DNA of 64,000 nucleotides, from the NCBI GenBank assembly GCA_024233345.1, contig JACKPT010000013.1:1-64000 (forward strand). Reading direction: 5' to 3'. A program made the position numbers and the translations under genes. Shown here one piece after another: positions 17,492-25,442 of the stretch; position 1 is the first letter of the stretch, and every line of letters starts with the position of its first letter. A model generated the notes under the pieces. It ran no database searches. It saw nothing but the letters and a program-made list of their open reading frames with translations, and was not told the DNA's origin. This stretch comes from Verrucomicrobiota bacterium. Its GTDB lineage: Bacteria > Verrucomicrobiota > Kiritimatiellia > CAIVKH01.

Positions 17492-18721
17492 ATGAACGAT
17501 ACGATTCGATTTACCGCGCTGCTTGCCCTGTGTTTTTCATTGCTGGCTGGTACCAGTCCGGCCAGTGAGTTGCAGGACCGACTGAACCAGTCTGTGGCTG
17601 GAGATGTGGTTGAGGTTTCACCCGGAGTCTACGAGGGGGCATTGACCATTCCCGACGGCGTGATTCTCTGGGGTGCGGGTGCCGGCCAGACGATTCTCGA
17701 TGGCGCAGGCGCAGACGTTGTCGTGTCGATGGGCAAGGATTCCGTGCTGGGCGGGGTGACCATTCAGAATGGCAAGACCGGGGTCAACAATCAGGGGAAC
17801 TACATCGGGGTTTTTGAATCCGAATTAACGGGGCTGACCCGGGCCGGCATCTGGTTGCAGAATGGATCTGCGGTGATCGCGAACAACCGGTTCATGGGAC
17901 GCGATAAAGTGGGAACGGGAATTTTCTGTTTGTCGGCAAACCCGATGATTGCCAATAACTGGTTTGAAGACCTGGCCTTTGGTGTGCGGGTGTATCATGA
18001 GTTTATTCCCAGCCTGATCGGGAATGTCTTTCTGAACAACCGCATCGGTATCGATGTCGGTGGCAACGCAAAACTCGTGCTTCAGGACAATTTGTGGAGC
18101 GGCAATGAGGTGGCTGTCCGGGGTTGGGATCTGGACCCGTCCACCGAATTGAATGCCGATGTTTCCGACTGGGTTCTGGTGCGGGGCGTGAGTCCTGATC
18201 GCTATATAGGCATGATGGATGCTTCCTATGAAGCCATTGCCTCGCAGCATCCGGCGGTGATCTATGATCTGCCGGCGGCGTTGGGTGAGTTCGATGTGAT
18301 CCTCCTGTTCCCTTGGGCGACCTTTAGTATCGGAGCCTCTGCGGTGGATACCGTGGTGGCGGATCATTTCGCCTATGACTGGGTGGAGCCGCGGGAGCTG
18401 AACTCGGAATTGTCGCAACCGGAACATGACCGCCCCTGGGTGCGGGTGAACAACCCCGATATCACCGAAAAGGGACTGGACCGTTACGTACTCGAAAACC
18501 GGTTTGTTCATCCCGGTTCCTACTACCGGGACGAGCAGGGTTTGCTGGTGTTCGAGCGGATGACCACGCTCTCCCGCATCGATGTGTTGCCCCCCCCGGG
18601 ATACCGGGTGCTGGATTGCAACCTGCCTTACGCACCGATTGAAGAGGGCGGGCGTACCGGCCTGCGTATCCGCGACATCGGCGCGACCACGGTCAAGGCG
18701 GTATTCGAACCGTCCCGGTGA
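17492..18721 (+). CDS. secreted right-handed beta-helix repeat protein
   Basis: This is a 409-residue exported protein with signal peptide FTALLALCFSLLAGTSPA. The N-terminal half shows pectate-lyase/NosD-like coils. It begins with LQDRLNQSVAGDVVEVSPGVYEGAL and DGVILWGAGAGQTILDGAGA. Repeated rungs such as GVTIQNGKTGV, AVIANNRFMG, PMIANNWFEDL, SLIGNVFLNNRIGIDV and KLVLQDNLWSGN follow. Such folds usually bind or cleave polysaccharides. The C-terminal half (from about residue 230) is not recognisable, so no activity can be named. GGAGG at 17481-17485 fixes the start at ATG 17492. It appears to be a single-gene unit, and no polysaccharide-lyase active-site pattern is obvious. Confidence 0.78.
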   Translation: MNDTIRFTALLALCFSLLAGTSPASELQDRLNQSVAGDVVEVSPGVYEGALTIPDGVILWGAGAGQTILDGAGADVVVSMGKDSVLGGVTIQNGKTGVNNQGNYIGVFESELTGLTRAGIWLQNGSAVIANNRFMGRDKVGTGIFCLSANPMIANNWFEDLAFGVRVYHEFIPSLIGNVFLNNRIGIDVGGNAKLVLQDNLWSGNEVAVRGWDLDPSTELNADVSDWVLVRGVSPDRYIGMMDASYEAIASQHPAVIYDLPAALGEFDVILLFPWATFSIGASAVDTVVADHFAYDWVEPRELNSELSQPEHDRPWVRVNNPDITEKGLDRYVLENRFVHPGSYYRDEQGLLVFERMTTLSRIDVLPPPGYRVLDCNLPYAPIEEGGRTGLRIRDIGATTVKAVFEPSR

Positions 18722-18801
18722 TGGTTCCCGAATGGGTGCAAACCACACGCGTTGACCGCTGGCGGGGCCTCGGCGACTCTGCCCGGGGCAGGCTGACGGA
18801 C

Positions 18802-19064
18802 GCATCCCTGATTCACTGACCATCAGGCGTTTGTAGTAGCGACGCCCTGGCCGGGCAGGCAAGCCCCGCGATGCGCGGGGCAAGGCGCGTCGAACAGGCA
18901 GGCCCTGGTCGGCCAGGGCGGACCTACTACGAACACTCAACATCACCCATCAGGCGTTTGTCGTCATTGGATGCTTCGCGGCTGCGCCATAAAACGAGTG
19001 TACATGTTCATGGGCACAATGGTGGGCTCCACGAGGATCCTCCAGGTCAGTGAGTCAGGGATGC
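18802..19064. repeat. 263-base element bounded by 20-base inverted repeats
   Basis: The left arm GCATCCCTGATTCACTGACC (18802-18821) and the reverse complement of the right arm (19045-19064) agree at 19 of 20 positions. Inside lie the palindrome at 18833-18930 and the second copy of the 15-base direct repeat. The layout resembles a small non-autonomous element, but no target-site duplication outside the arms is obvious and no transposase is present. Confidence 0.6.
18833..18930. repeat. REP-like palindrome flanked by 15-base direct repeats
   Basis: Outer arms GTAGTAG (18833-18839) and CTACTAC (18924-18930) and inner arms CGCCCTGGCCG (18843-18853) and its complement (18910-18920) pair, separated by a three-base mismatch. 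The apex holds another perfect eight-pair hairpin (GCCCCGCG, loop ATG, 18863-18881). The direct repeat CCATCAGGCGTTTGT occurs at 18820-18834 and 18947-18961, on either side of the palindrome. This resembles repetitive extragenic palindromes spread by REP-associated transposases. Confidence 0.65.
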
Positions 19065-19134
19065 GCCCCAGGCTGTCCCGGCGCGGCATCTTGCCTGTTC
19101 ACCCATCAACGCTCATGGTAGAGTCCGTCCCTTC

Positions 19135-20859
19135 ATGAGCGGAAACTATACCTGGTTCATCATCGATGGCATCGGCCCTTTCTTTCGGGGGATCGAGCGG
19201 CATCGTGTCAACTGGTCGAAGATCCCGTTTGGTCATGTGGATGCCTGCCAACTGCTTGACGGTCCGGGGTTCGAACAGGTTGTCAGCGATTTTGAAACTG
19301 TTTGTGCGAAGGCCGCAGCGGCGGGCTATACCGCGATCACGCTTGATGACGTCGCTCATCTGGTTCCGGATGATCACTATCCGCCAGAAATGAACCGTAA
19401 AATCGAGCGGTACCGGACCACTTATCGTAAGCTCTTTGCGGTGGCTGCCGATTATGGCCTCTCCATCCTGATCACCACCGACTTCATGTTCCGGCATCCA
19501 TCACTGGATCCCGTTCTGAAGCGGTCATGGTCCAGGAACCTTGCCTGCTTTGTCCGGATGAATAACCGTTTGCTGGAAGACTTTCCCGAGATTCGCGGGG
19601 TGATCCTGCGGGTGGGGGAATCGGATGCTGCGGATGCAGGGGGGGATTTCCGCAGCTCGCTGATGGTGAAGTCACCTGCCCAGGCCAGAAAGCTGATCGC
19701 CACCCTGCTTCCGGTATTCGCCCGGCACGACCGGGTGTTGATCTTCCGGACCTGGTCGGTCGGCGCTTATCGGGTAGGCGATTTAATCTGGAATCGTGAT
19801 ACCTACGACCGGGTCTTTCATGGGCTGGAGCATCCCAACCTGATCATCTCCATCAAGTACGGCGAGTCGGATTTTTTCCGCTACTTGCCGCTGAGCCGCC
19901 AATTCTTCAAAGGCCCGCACCAGAAAATTGTCGAATTTCAGGCCCGTCGCGAATATGAGGGCTGCGGAGAGTATCCCTCGTTTGTGGGATGGGATGTTGC
20001 CCACTACCGGGCGGCTCTGGAATCTGCTCCGGGGATGGTGGGAATTTCGGTCTGGTGCCAGACCGGTGGGTGGGCGGTGTTCCGGCGCCTGACCTATCTC
20101 GAGGATGCGGGTTTGTGGAATGAACTGAACGCCTATGTGATTGTCCAGCTATTCCGGGAAGGTGCAACCGTGGATGGCGCCCTCCGGTCCTTTTACCGCC
20201 AACGGTTTGGCGAAGGGCGGTGGGATAAGTGGATTGAACTGATGGAATTGTCGGATCAGGTGATCAAGGAATTGCTCTATGTCCGGGAGTTTGCCGAGCG
20301 GAATATGTATTTCCGGCGCTTGCGTATTCCCCCCTTGATGACGGTGTTCTGGGATCATCTGTTTGTGAACCACTCCATGCGGAAGGTACTGGGCTGCCTG
20401 GTGCTGGACCGGGAGGCTTCACTGCGGGAGGCCGCGCGCTCCATGGCTGCGCTGGACCGCATGGTGGTGTTGGCCGGGGAACTGGGTATCCGCCCCCAGG
20501 ATATTGCGTTTCAGCGGCAAACCTTCGGTTTGCTCGCTGCCGCCCGCGACTATTACCTGCGTCCCTATCAGCCGGCATTCGCGGACCGACTGACGGCATT
20601 GAAGGAAGCCTACCAGCAGGCGTACCGAATCCGGTATGCGGTCAAACTTGATTTCCGTCCGGTCCGGATCCGGCGCAAATGGTTCCGGCGGTTTCTGGGT
20701 CTTCTATTGCGGGATCACCGGCGGTATCGCATGCTGGATCATGTGTTCACCATCCGCATTCTGGCCGGGGTGTACTCGGTAATGCGGTGGCTGGTTCCGG
20801 GGTTGATTCCCCGGTTTGCCCGGGAGCGGGCGATGGGATTGGATGTGGTGTTTAAATGA
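19135..20859 (+). CDS. GH67-like (alpha-glucuronidase-related) TIM-barrel protein
   Basis: This is a 574-residue cytoplasmic protein without a signal peptide. Several segments resemble the barrel of GH67-type alpha-glucuronidases and their uncharacterised relatives: AAAAGYTAITLDDVAHL, GVILRVGESD, the run from SIKYGESDFFRYLPLSRQFF to VEFQARREYEGCGEYPSF, and SVWCQTGGW. I recall these from family resemblance and have not aligned them. The catalytic acids cannot be assigned with confidence. The C-terminal 180 residues are helical and basic. Its stop overlaps the start of psuG by ATGA, so the two are translationally coupled, which suggests shared carbohydrate or nucleoside-derived substrates. It could equally be a non-catalytic relative. 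Confidence 0.5.
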   Translation: MSGNYTWFIIDGIGPFFRGIERHRVNWSKIPFGHVDACQLLDGPGFEQVVSDFETVCAKAAAAGYTAITLDDVAHLVPDDHYPPEMNRKIERYRTTYRKLFAVAADYGLSILITTDFMFRHPSLDPVLKRSWSRNLACFVRMNNRLLEDFPEIRGVILRVGESDAADAGGDFRSSLMVKSPAQARKLIATLLPVFARHDRVLIFRTWSVGAYRVGDLIWNRDTYDRVFHGLEHPNLIISIKYGESDFFRYLPLSRQFFKGPHQKIVEFQARREYEGCGEYPSFVGWDVAHYRAALESAPGMVGISVWCQTGGWAVFRRLTYLEDAGLWNELNAYVIVQLFREGATVDGALRSFYRQRFGEGRWDKWIELMELSDQVIKELLYVREFAERNMYFRRLRIPPLMTVFWDHLFVNHSMRKVLGCLVLDREASLREAARSMAALDRMVVLAGELGIRPQDIAFQRQTFGLLAAARDYYLRPYQPAFADRLTALKEAYQQAYRIRYAVKLDFRPVRIRRKWFRRFLGLLLRDHRRYRMLDHVFTIRILAGVYSVMRWLVPGLIPRFARERAMGLDVVFK

Positions 20860-21764
20860 ACGATACAGATATGCTGCCGGAAATTCGTGAGGCCCTGGAT
20901 CTTGGCCGGCCGGTTGTGGCGCTCGAAAGCACAGTCATCACCCATGGCCTGCCCCCTCCCCACAACCTTGAGACTGCACTGGCGATGGAGGCGGAAGTCC
21001 GCGCTGCGGGCGCGATTCCGGCCACGCTTGCCCTGCTGGGGGGGCGCGTGCGGTATGGCTGCTGTGCGTGTGACCTGGAGACTCTGGCCCATGCTGATGC
21101 GGTGCGCAAGTGCAGCCCCCGTGACCTGCCAGTGGTGACTGCCGCTGGACAACATGGTTCCACCACGGTGGCGGCCACCATGGTGCTGGCCCACCGCACG
21201 GGTATCCGGGTCTTTGCCACCGGGGGTATCGGCGGTGTGCACCGGGATACCCGGTGGGATGTCAGTGCCGACCTCGAGGCCTTGCGGGAGATTCCGATGA
21301 CCGTGGTATGCGCTGGCGCCAAGGCGATTCTGGATCTAGCCGCAACCCTTGAAGTCCTGGAGACCCATGGAGTGACGGTGATCGGATATCAAACCGACAC
21401 GTTCCCCGCGTTCTACTCCCGTTCGTCCGGCTACCCGGTGGATCACCGGGTGGAAACGGCTGAGGATGTCGCCGCACTCATCCGCCAGCGGGATGCCCTC
21501 GGTCTGCGGCAGGCGATACTGGTTACGGTGCCGGTTCCTGCCGATGCTGAACTGGACGCCCGGCTGGCCGACAAGGCCATCGATACCGCCCTCGGGGAGG
21601 CGCGCGCTCAGGGCATCCGGGGGAAGGATGTCACACCATTCCTCCTGGCCGCCGTCAGTCGCGCCACCGGAGACCAGAGCCGGGTGGCCAATATCGCCCT
21701 GTTGCGGAACAATGCCCGGGTGGCGGCGGACATTGCCTGCGCCCTCGCACAGGGAACCCGATGA
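20856..21764 (+). CDS. psuG: pseudouridine-5'-phosphate glycosidase (PsuG)
   Basis: PsuG reversibly splits pseudouridine 5'-phosphate into uracil and ribose 5-phosphate, breaking a C-C glycosidic bond. The 302-residue protein shows the family signature ALESTVITHGLPPPHN with the conserved Glu. Lys (RKCSPRDLPVVTAAGQHG) and Asp (GVHRDTRWDVSADL) follow. A second Lys lies in VVCAGAKAILDLAATLE, and Asn in NIALLRNNARVAADIA. Length is normal. The partner pseudouridine kinase (PsuK), often adjacent or fused, is absent here. The start is coupled by ATGA to the GH67-like gene upstream, an unusual pairing. Confidence 0.93.
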   Translation: MNDTDMLPEIREALDLGRPVVALESTVITHGLPPPHNLETALAMEAEVRAAGAIPATLALLGGRVRYGCCACDLETLAHADAVRKCSPRDLPVVTAAGQHGSTTVAATMVLAHRTGIRVFATGGIGGVHRDTRWDVSADLEALREIPMTVVCAGAKAILDLAATLEVLETHGVTVIGYQTDTFPAFYSRSSGYPVDHRVETAEDVAALIRQRDALGLRQAILVTVPVPADAELDARLADKAIDTALGEARAQGIRGKDVTPFLLAAVSRATGDQSRVANIALLRNNARVAADIACALAQGTR

Positions 21765-21825
21765 ACATCAACAGGCATCAACAGGGGCAATTCTTAGGAC
21801 ACCTGTAATATATTGGCTGCGAACC

Positions 21826-21861
21826 GATTACGAGTACGATTACGATGAGGATTACGAATGG
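21826..21861. repeat. degenerate hexanucleotide array (GATTAC/GAGTAC)
   Basis: Six hexamers run in a row: GATTAC, GAGTAC, GATTAC, GATGAG, GATTAC, GAATGG. Three are identical. The array lies in the 190-base gap between psuG and the DtxR-family gene. It is not translated in any frame that makes sense. It may be a slippage-prone microsatellite or a remnant of a dispersed repeat. Confidence 0.55.
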
Positions 21862-21954
21862 CAATGACACCTGGCTGTCTCGGTTCTTCTTGGGCCCCAG
21901 GAGATCCTTCGTTTGCAGATTGACGGCGCCCATCGGAGCAGGTACGGAAGCACT

Positions 21955-22635
21955 ATGGCCAGCAGTACCATCGAAAATTATGTGAAGCAGATTTATCTGC
22001 TGGAGCAGGCCTCGGACTCCGGGATGGCACCAATGGGTAAGCTGGCCCAGTCGCTGGACATCACTCCCGGCACCGCGACCACCATGGTCAAGGCGCTGGC
22101 GGACTCTGGGTTGGCCGACTACGAACCCCGGGTGGGGGTCAAGCTGTCGCCGGGCGGGCGTCGGCTGGCCCTGCATGTGTTGCGCCGCCACCGGCTGGTC
22201 GAATCCTTTCTGGTCAAGGTGCTCCATCTCGATTGGGCCGAGGTGCATGAGGAAGCAGAGCTGCTTGAGCATGTGATCTCCGACAAGGTCCTCGACCGGA
22301 TCGATGCCTACCTCAACCGCCCCCAACGGGATCCCCACGGCGATCCAATTCCCTCCCCCGATGGCACGGTCGCTGCCGTTCCCTCCCGGTGTCTGCATCA
22401 GGTTGACCCGGTCGGCAAGTACCGGGTGATCCGCATGCTCGACCAGAATCCGGATTTTTTGAACTTCGCCGACCGTCATCACCTCTTGCCCGGAACAGTG
22501 GTTCATGTGCAGGTCTGTGATCCGGGCGGAGAAACCCTGGTGGTGGTTCCGGTTGGAGAGGCTCCGGTAACCTTGGGGCTGGCCGCCGCCGCTAAAATAC
22601 AGGTCGAGGCGGTAGCGGGGGATGATTTTCAATAA
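21955..22635 (+). CDS. DtxR/MntR-family metal-dependent transcriptional regulator
   Basis: This is a 226-residue repressor of the iron/manganese-responsive DtxR type. It has an N-terminal winged helix (ENYVKQIYLLEQ, LAQSLDITPGTATTMVKAL, GVKLSPGGRRLALHVLRRHRL). The metal-binding and dimerisation helices follow (WAEVHEEAELLEHVISDKVLDRID), and then a C-terminal SH3/FeoA-like domain (RVIRMLDQNPDFLNFADRHHLLPGTVVHV). The start at ATG 21955 gives the usual family N-terminus MASSTIENYVKQIYLL and is preceded by a GGAAG. No metal transporter lies next to it, so the regulon is not evident. Fe2+ and Mn2+ specificity cannot be separated from the sequence alone. Confidence 0.88.
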   Translation: MASSTIENYVKQIYLLEQASDSGMAPMGKLAQSLDITPGTATTMVKALADSGLADYEPRVGVKLSPGGRRLALHVLRRHRLVESFLVKVLHLDWAEVHEEAELLEHVISDKVLDRIDAYLNRPQRDPHGDPIPSPDGTVAAVPSRCLHQVDPVGKYRVIRMLDQNPDFLNFADRHHLLPGTVVHVQVCDPGGETLVVVPVGEAPVTLGLAAAAKIQVEAVAGDDFQ

Positions 22636-22704
22636 AAAGGGTTGATCTCTTCGGCCCCAGCCCTTACGTTGTCCCGCTTTCCAAAAGATCAGGAGATTTC
22701 AGTC

Positions 22705-22899
22705 ATGACATGCAACGCAGATCGCCATAAACCCAGCAACCGCCCGAAAAAGTCGACGTCCGAGCGCCGCCGTCGTGTCAAGGTCCAGCGCCGTCGCCTG
22801 GTCGAGCTTGGCATGGATGAAGCAGTGGTGGCCAAAATGACCGAACAGGCCATCCGGGATGCCCTGCGCCACCCCAAGAAAATTGCCGCCCAAGCCTGA
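22705..22899 (+). CDS. small, highly basic conserved-type protein
   Basis: This 64-residue protein has a strongly basic N-terminal half (RPKKSTSERRRRVKVQRRRL) followed by a helical segment, VELGMDEAVVAKMTEQAIRDALRHPKKIA. AGGAG at 22691-22695 fixes the ATG at 22705, and a strong intrinsic terminator follows at 22926, so it is a complete transcription unit. The composition suggests RNA or DNA binding, like a small ribosome- or nucleoid-associated protein. I do not recognise a named family. Confidence 0.72.
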   Translation: MTCNADRHKPSNRPKKSTSERRRRVKVQRRRLVELGMDEAVVAKMTEQAIRDALRHPKKIAAQA

Positions 22900-22925
22900 T
22901 TCACAGGTTACGATCGTGATTTCCG

Positions 22926-22953
22926 AAGCCGCCTGAACCGGGCGGCTTTTTTT
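22926..22953 (+). terminator. intrinsic terminator of the small basic-protein gene
   Basis: A perfect eight-pair stem (AAGCCGCC / GGCGGCTT) with a seven-base loop runs from 22926 to 22948 and is continued by a T-run to 22953. It lies 27 bases after the stop and just before the end of the convergent SDR gene. It is the best rho-independent terminator in the window. Confidence 0.85.
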
Positions 22954-22969
22954 GTCGGTTCCCCGCGCC

Positions 22970-23824
22970 TCAGGATTTGGCCTGAAGTTTCATGGCGGCA
23001 TCGATTACCGCATCCGGGGCGAACCGGCGCAACCATTCCCCCAAATGGGCGGGCCAGGTAACCCGGTACCTGCGCCGGGGTCGGTTTGAGGAGAGGGCGT
23101 GGCTGACGACCTTGGCGACCGCCGCCGGGGGCAGGGTGAAGAAACTTTGGGCCGCAGAGGCCTCTCCCCGCCGTTCCAAGTCGGCCTGATAGCGTTCGGT
23201 ATGATGCCCCTTTTCCAGCGTAAGATTTTCCTGGGCGTAGGTCACCAGGTTGGTGCGGAATTCGGTGGCGATCGGCCCTGGTTCGATCAGGACGACCCCA
23301 ATACCGGAACCACCCAGTTCGATGCGCATGGCATCCGTGAACGATTCCAACGCATGTTTCGATCCGGAATAGCATCCCAGATAAGGCAGGGTGACCCGAC
23401 CCAGCACCGAGCTGATGTTGATAATTCTGCCTTCCCCCAAGGCTCTCATCCGGGGCAGTAGCCGGTTGGTCAGCTCCTGCAGGCCGAAGACATTGACCTC
23501 GAATTGGGCGCGCATGGTTTCCCGGGAAAGATCCTCCATCGCTCCGGCCTGACCGAAACCGGCATTATTGACCAGGCAGGTCAAGCGACCCTCGCTCCTT
23601 GACTGGGCTTCATCGACGGCCTGCTCAATGGATCGGGAATCGAGCAGATCCAGTGCGATCGGGTCAAACCCTTCGTTCCGCAGCCCCGCGAGATCCTCCG
23701 GCTTCCGGGCGGTGGGGAAAACCCGCCATCCGTCCGCGCGCAGTCGGTGGGCGGTGGCCCGGCCAATGCCGGAGGAACAACCGGTAATCAGAACATCTTT
23801 TTGCTTTATGGGCCGGCATCGCAT
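22970..23824 (-). CDS. short-chain dehydrogenase/reductase (SDR)
   Basis: This is a 284-residue classical SDR of unknown substrate. The NAD(P) site DVLITGCSSGIGRATAHRL starts soon after the chosen ATG. LVNNAGFGQAGAMEDL, the Ser of INISSVLGRV and the catalytic YSGSKHALESF (Tyr-x3-Lys) are intact, and EPGPIATEF follows. The C-terminal extension ends ARYRVTWPAHL-like, typical of DltE/retinol-dehydrogenase-like SDRs that often accept lipophilic alcohols. Upstream in-frame starts at 23839 and 23842 are possible, but the extra residues are unlike the family, and the divergent TolC-type gene begins nearby at 23880. Reductase activity is expected; the pathway is not indicated by neighbours. Confidence 0.85.
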   Translation of the reverse strand: MRCRPIKQKDVLITGCSSGIGRATAHRLRADGWRVFPTARKPEDLAGLRNEGFDPIALDLLDSRSIEQAVDEAQSRSEGRLTCLVNNAGFGQAGAMEDLSRETMRAQFEVNVFGLQELTNRLLPRMRALGEGRIINISSVLGRVTLPYLGCYSGSKHALESFTDAMRIELGGSGIGVVLIEPGPIATEFRTNLVTYAQENLTLEKGHHTERYQADLERRGEASAAQSFFTLPPAAVAKVVSHALSSNRPRRRYRVTWPAHLGEWLRRFAPDAVIDAAMKLQAKS

Positions 23825-23879
23825 AGGCTGACTGTACATCATGCAAAGACAAAATGCACCCGGTAGATGGCAGGATCTG

Positions 23880-25442
23880 ATGAAGTATCCCGGGCTCTTT
23901 CTGTTTATGGCACTCGGGGTTGCATTGGTCGTAACCGGTTGCACCACCGGGCAACTGGATCGAGCCATCCTCCAGCGGGTGGTCCAGGATGACGAACCTG
24001 CCGGGGTCTCGGAGATCGCCGCCAATGAGGTGGCACTACAGCGGAAGCCCCTGGCCACGATGGACCCGGTGGATCTGAATGAACAATCCGTCCTCCGCCT
24101 CGCCCAGGCCCATAGCCGGAAATTACAGGACCAGCGGGATCAATTGGTGCGCGCTGGACTGACCCTGTTTGGGACCGAACGGGATTTTGGCCCCCGGCTT
24201 TCCGGAACAGCGGGGTATGTCTTCTCCTCTACGGATGACGAGGACCGGGAAACCGCCTCGGTTCAGGTTGGGCTTTCCCAAAAACTTCCCACCGGGGGTG
24301 AAGTGGAAATGACCGGCGATTGGACCGGAGACCAGACGGGCGGGGATGCCGGAGGTGATGCCTCATCGAGGGCCAGGTTCCGAATCGACCAGCCCCTGAC
24401 CAAGGGGGCGGGGTACCGGTCGGGATGGGAGGCGTTTACCCAGGCCCGGAGAGACTTTCGGTATGCCTTGCGAACCTTTTCCCTGGACCGTCAGGATGCG
24501 GCCATTTCCACCATGCGCTCCTACTACAATCTGGTGCAGCAAAAATCGGTGGTCGAGAATACCCGGCAAAATCTTGCCCAGTTCGAATTTTTGCGCAAAC
24601 GGTCGGAGGCCCTGTTCAAAGTGGACCGGGCCCCGGCGATTGATGTGCTGCGTTCCCAGCAACAGGAACTGACCGCCCTGAACCGGCTGACCGAAGTGCA
24701 GGAAGGGTTCACCATCGCGGTTGGGCGCTTTCTGGCCGACTTGGGGATCCCGATCGAGACCGAAGTCGAATTGATGGAGGGGCGTCCGGAGCTGCGCGAG
24801 GTAACGGTGAGTGAACCGGAGGCGCTGGAACTGGCCCTGGATCGGCGGCTGGACCTGATGACTGCGCGCGACCGGGTGGAGGATGCCGAACGAAAACTCA
24901 GCATCGCCCGCCAGGACCGGATTCCGGAACTGAACGTCTATGCCGAGGGAACCCTTCAGGATGGCGATGAGGATGCCAGCAAGGATGCCTATACAGGCGG
25001 GGTCAGCCTCGAACTTCCGCTGGACCTGCGGCCGGAACGAGATGCGGTCAAGGAAGCCGCCCTCGCGCTGGAGTCTGCCCGGCGGGCTTACGAACAGCAA
25101 ATCGACCAGGTGCGGTTGGATGTTCGCGAGGCCTTCAGCCGCTTGCGAACCCAGCGCATCGCGGTGGATATCCAGCTCAAGAATATCGATATCGCAGAGC
25201 GCCGCACCCGGAACGCCATGCTCCAATTTCGCAATGGCACCCTGTCGAACCGGGACGTGATCGAAGCGGAAAACGAATTGCTCTCGGCCCGAAACGCCTG
25301 GGGGCAGGCGCTGGTGGATTACGAGATCCAGCGGTTGGGTTTGCTCCGCAATGTGGGGCTGATGGACCTTGCCGTGGATGGAACGATGATCGAGTTGAAC
25401 CCGGAAGAGGAGCAGAATGATGGCATGGCGCAAGATCAATAA
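23880..25442 (+). CDS. TolC-family outer-membrane efflux lipoprotein
   Basis: This 520-residue channel protein is the outer-membrane part of a tripartite efflux pump. The signal peptide ends in a lipobox (ALVVTGC), so the mature protein is probably lipid-anchored, as in the NodT/OprM group. Two TolC repeats are visible: QSVLRLAQAHSRKLQDQRDQ with RNLAQFEFLRKRSEALFKVDRA, and ALELALDRRLDLMTARDRVEDAERKL with QIDQVRLDVREAFSRLRTQR. ATG 23880 follows an AGGA and begins the signal peptide; 23841 would add 13 polar residues. It is the first gene of a four-gene operon with a MacA-like adaptor, an ATPase and a permease, overlapping the adaptor by 26 bases. Confidence 0.87.
   Translation: MKYPGLFLFMALGVALVVTGCTTGQLDRAILQRVVQDDEPAGVSEIAANEVALQRKPLATMDPVDLNEQSVLRLAQAHSRKLQDQRDQLVRAGLTLFGTERDFGPRLSGTAGYVFSSTDDEDRETASVQVGLSQKLPTGGEVEMTGDWTGDQTGGDAGGDASSRARFRIDQPLTKGAGYRSGWEAFTQARRDFRYALRTFSLDRQDAAISTMRSYYNLVQQKSVVENTRQNLAQFEFLRKRSEALFKVDRAPAIDVLRSQQQELTALNRLTEVQEGFTIAVGRFLADLGIPIETEVELMEGRPELREVTVSEPEALELALDRRLDLMTARDRVEDAERKLSIARQDRIPELNVYAEGTLQDGDEDASKDAYTGGVSLELPLDLRPERDAVKEAALALESARRAYEQQIDQVRLDVREAFSRLRTQRIAVDIQLKNIDIAERRTRNAMLQFRNGTLSNRDVIEAENELLSARNAWGQALVDYEIQRLGLLRNVGLMDLAVDGTMIELNPEEEQNDGMAQDQ

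Larger units (their letters stand above)
18722..19134. other. 413-base non-coding gap filled with nested repeats
   Basis: No open frame here looks coding. The stretch holds a 20-base inverted repeat (18802-18821 with 19045-19064, one mismatch), a 15-base direct repeat (18820-18834 and 18947-18961) and a large GC-rich palindrome (18833-18930). The final part before the next start (19065-19134) has no clear ribosome site. Confidence 0.7.

Noticed and set aside
23825..24058. An N-terminal extension of the SDR, 78 residues upstream of ATG 23824
   Set aside because: The extension is antisense to the signal peptide and start of the TolC-type gene and would put the cofactor motif far from the N-terminus, unlike the family.
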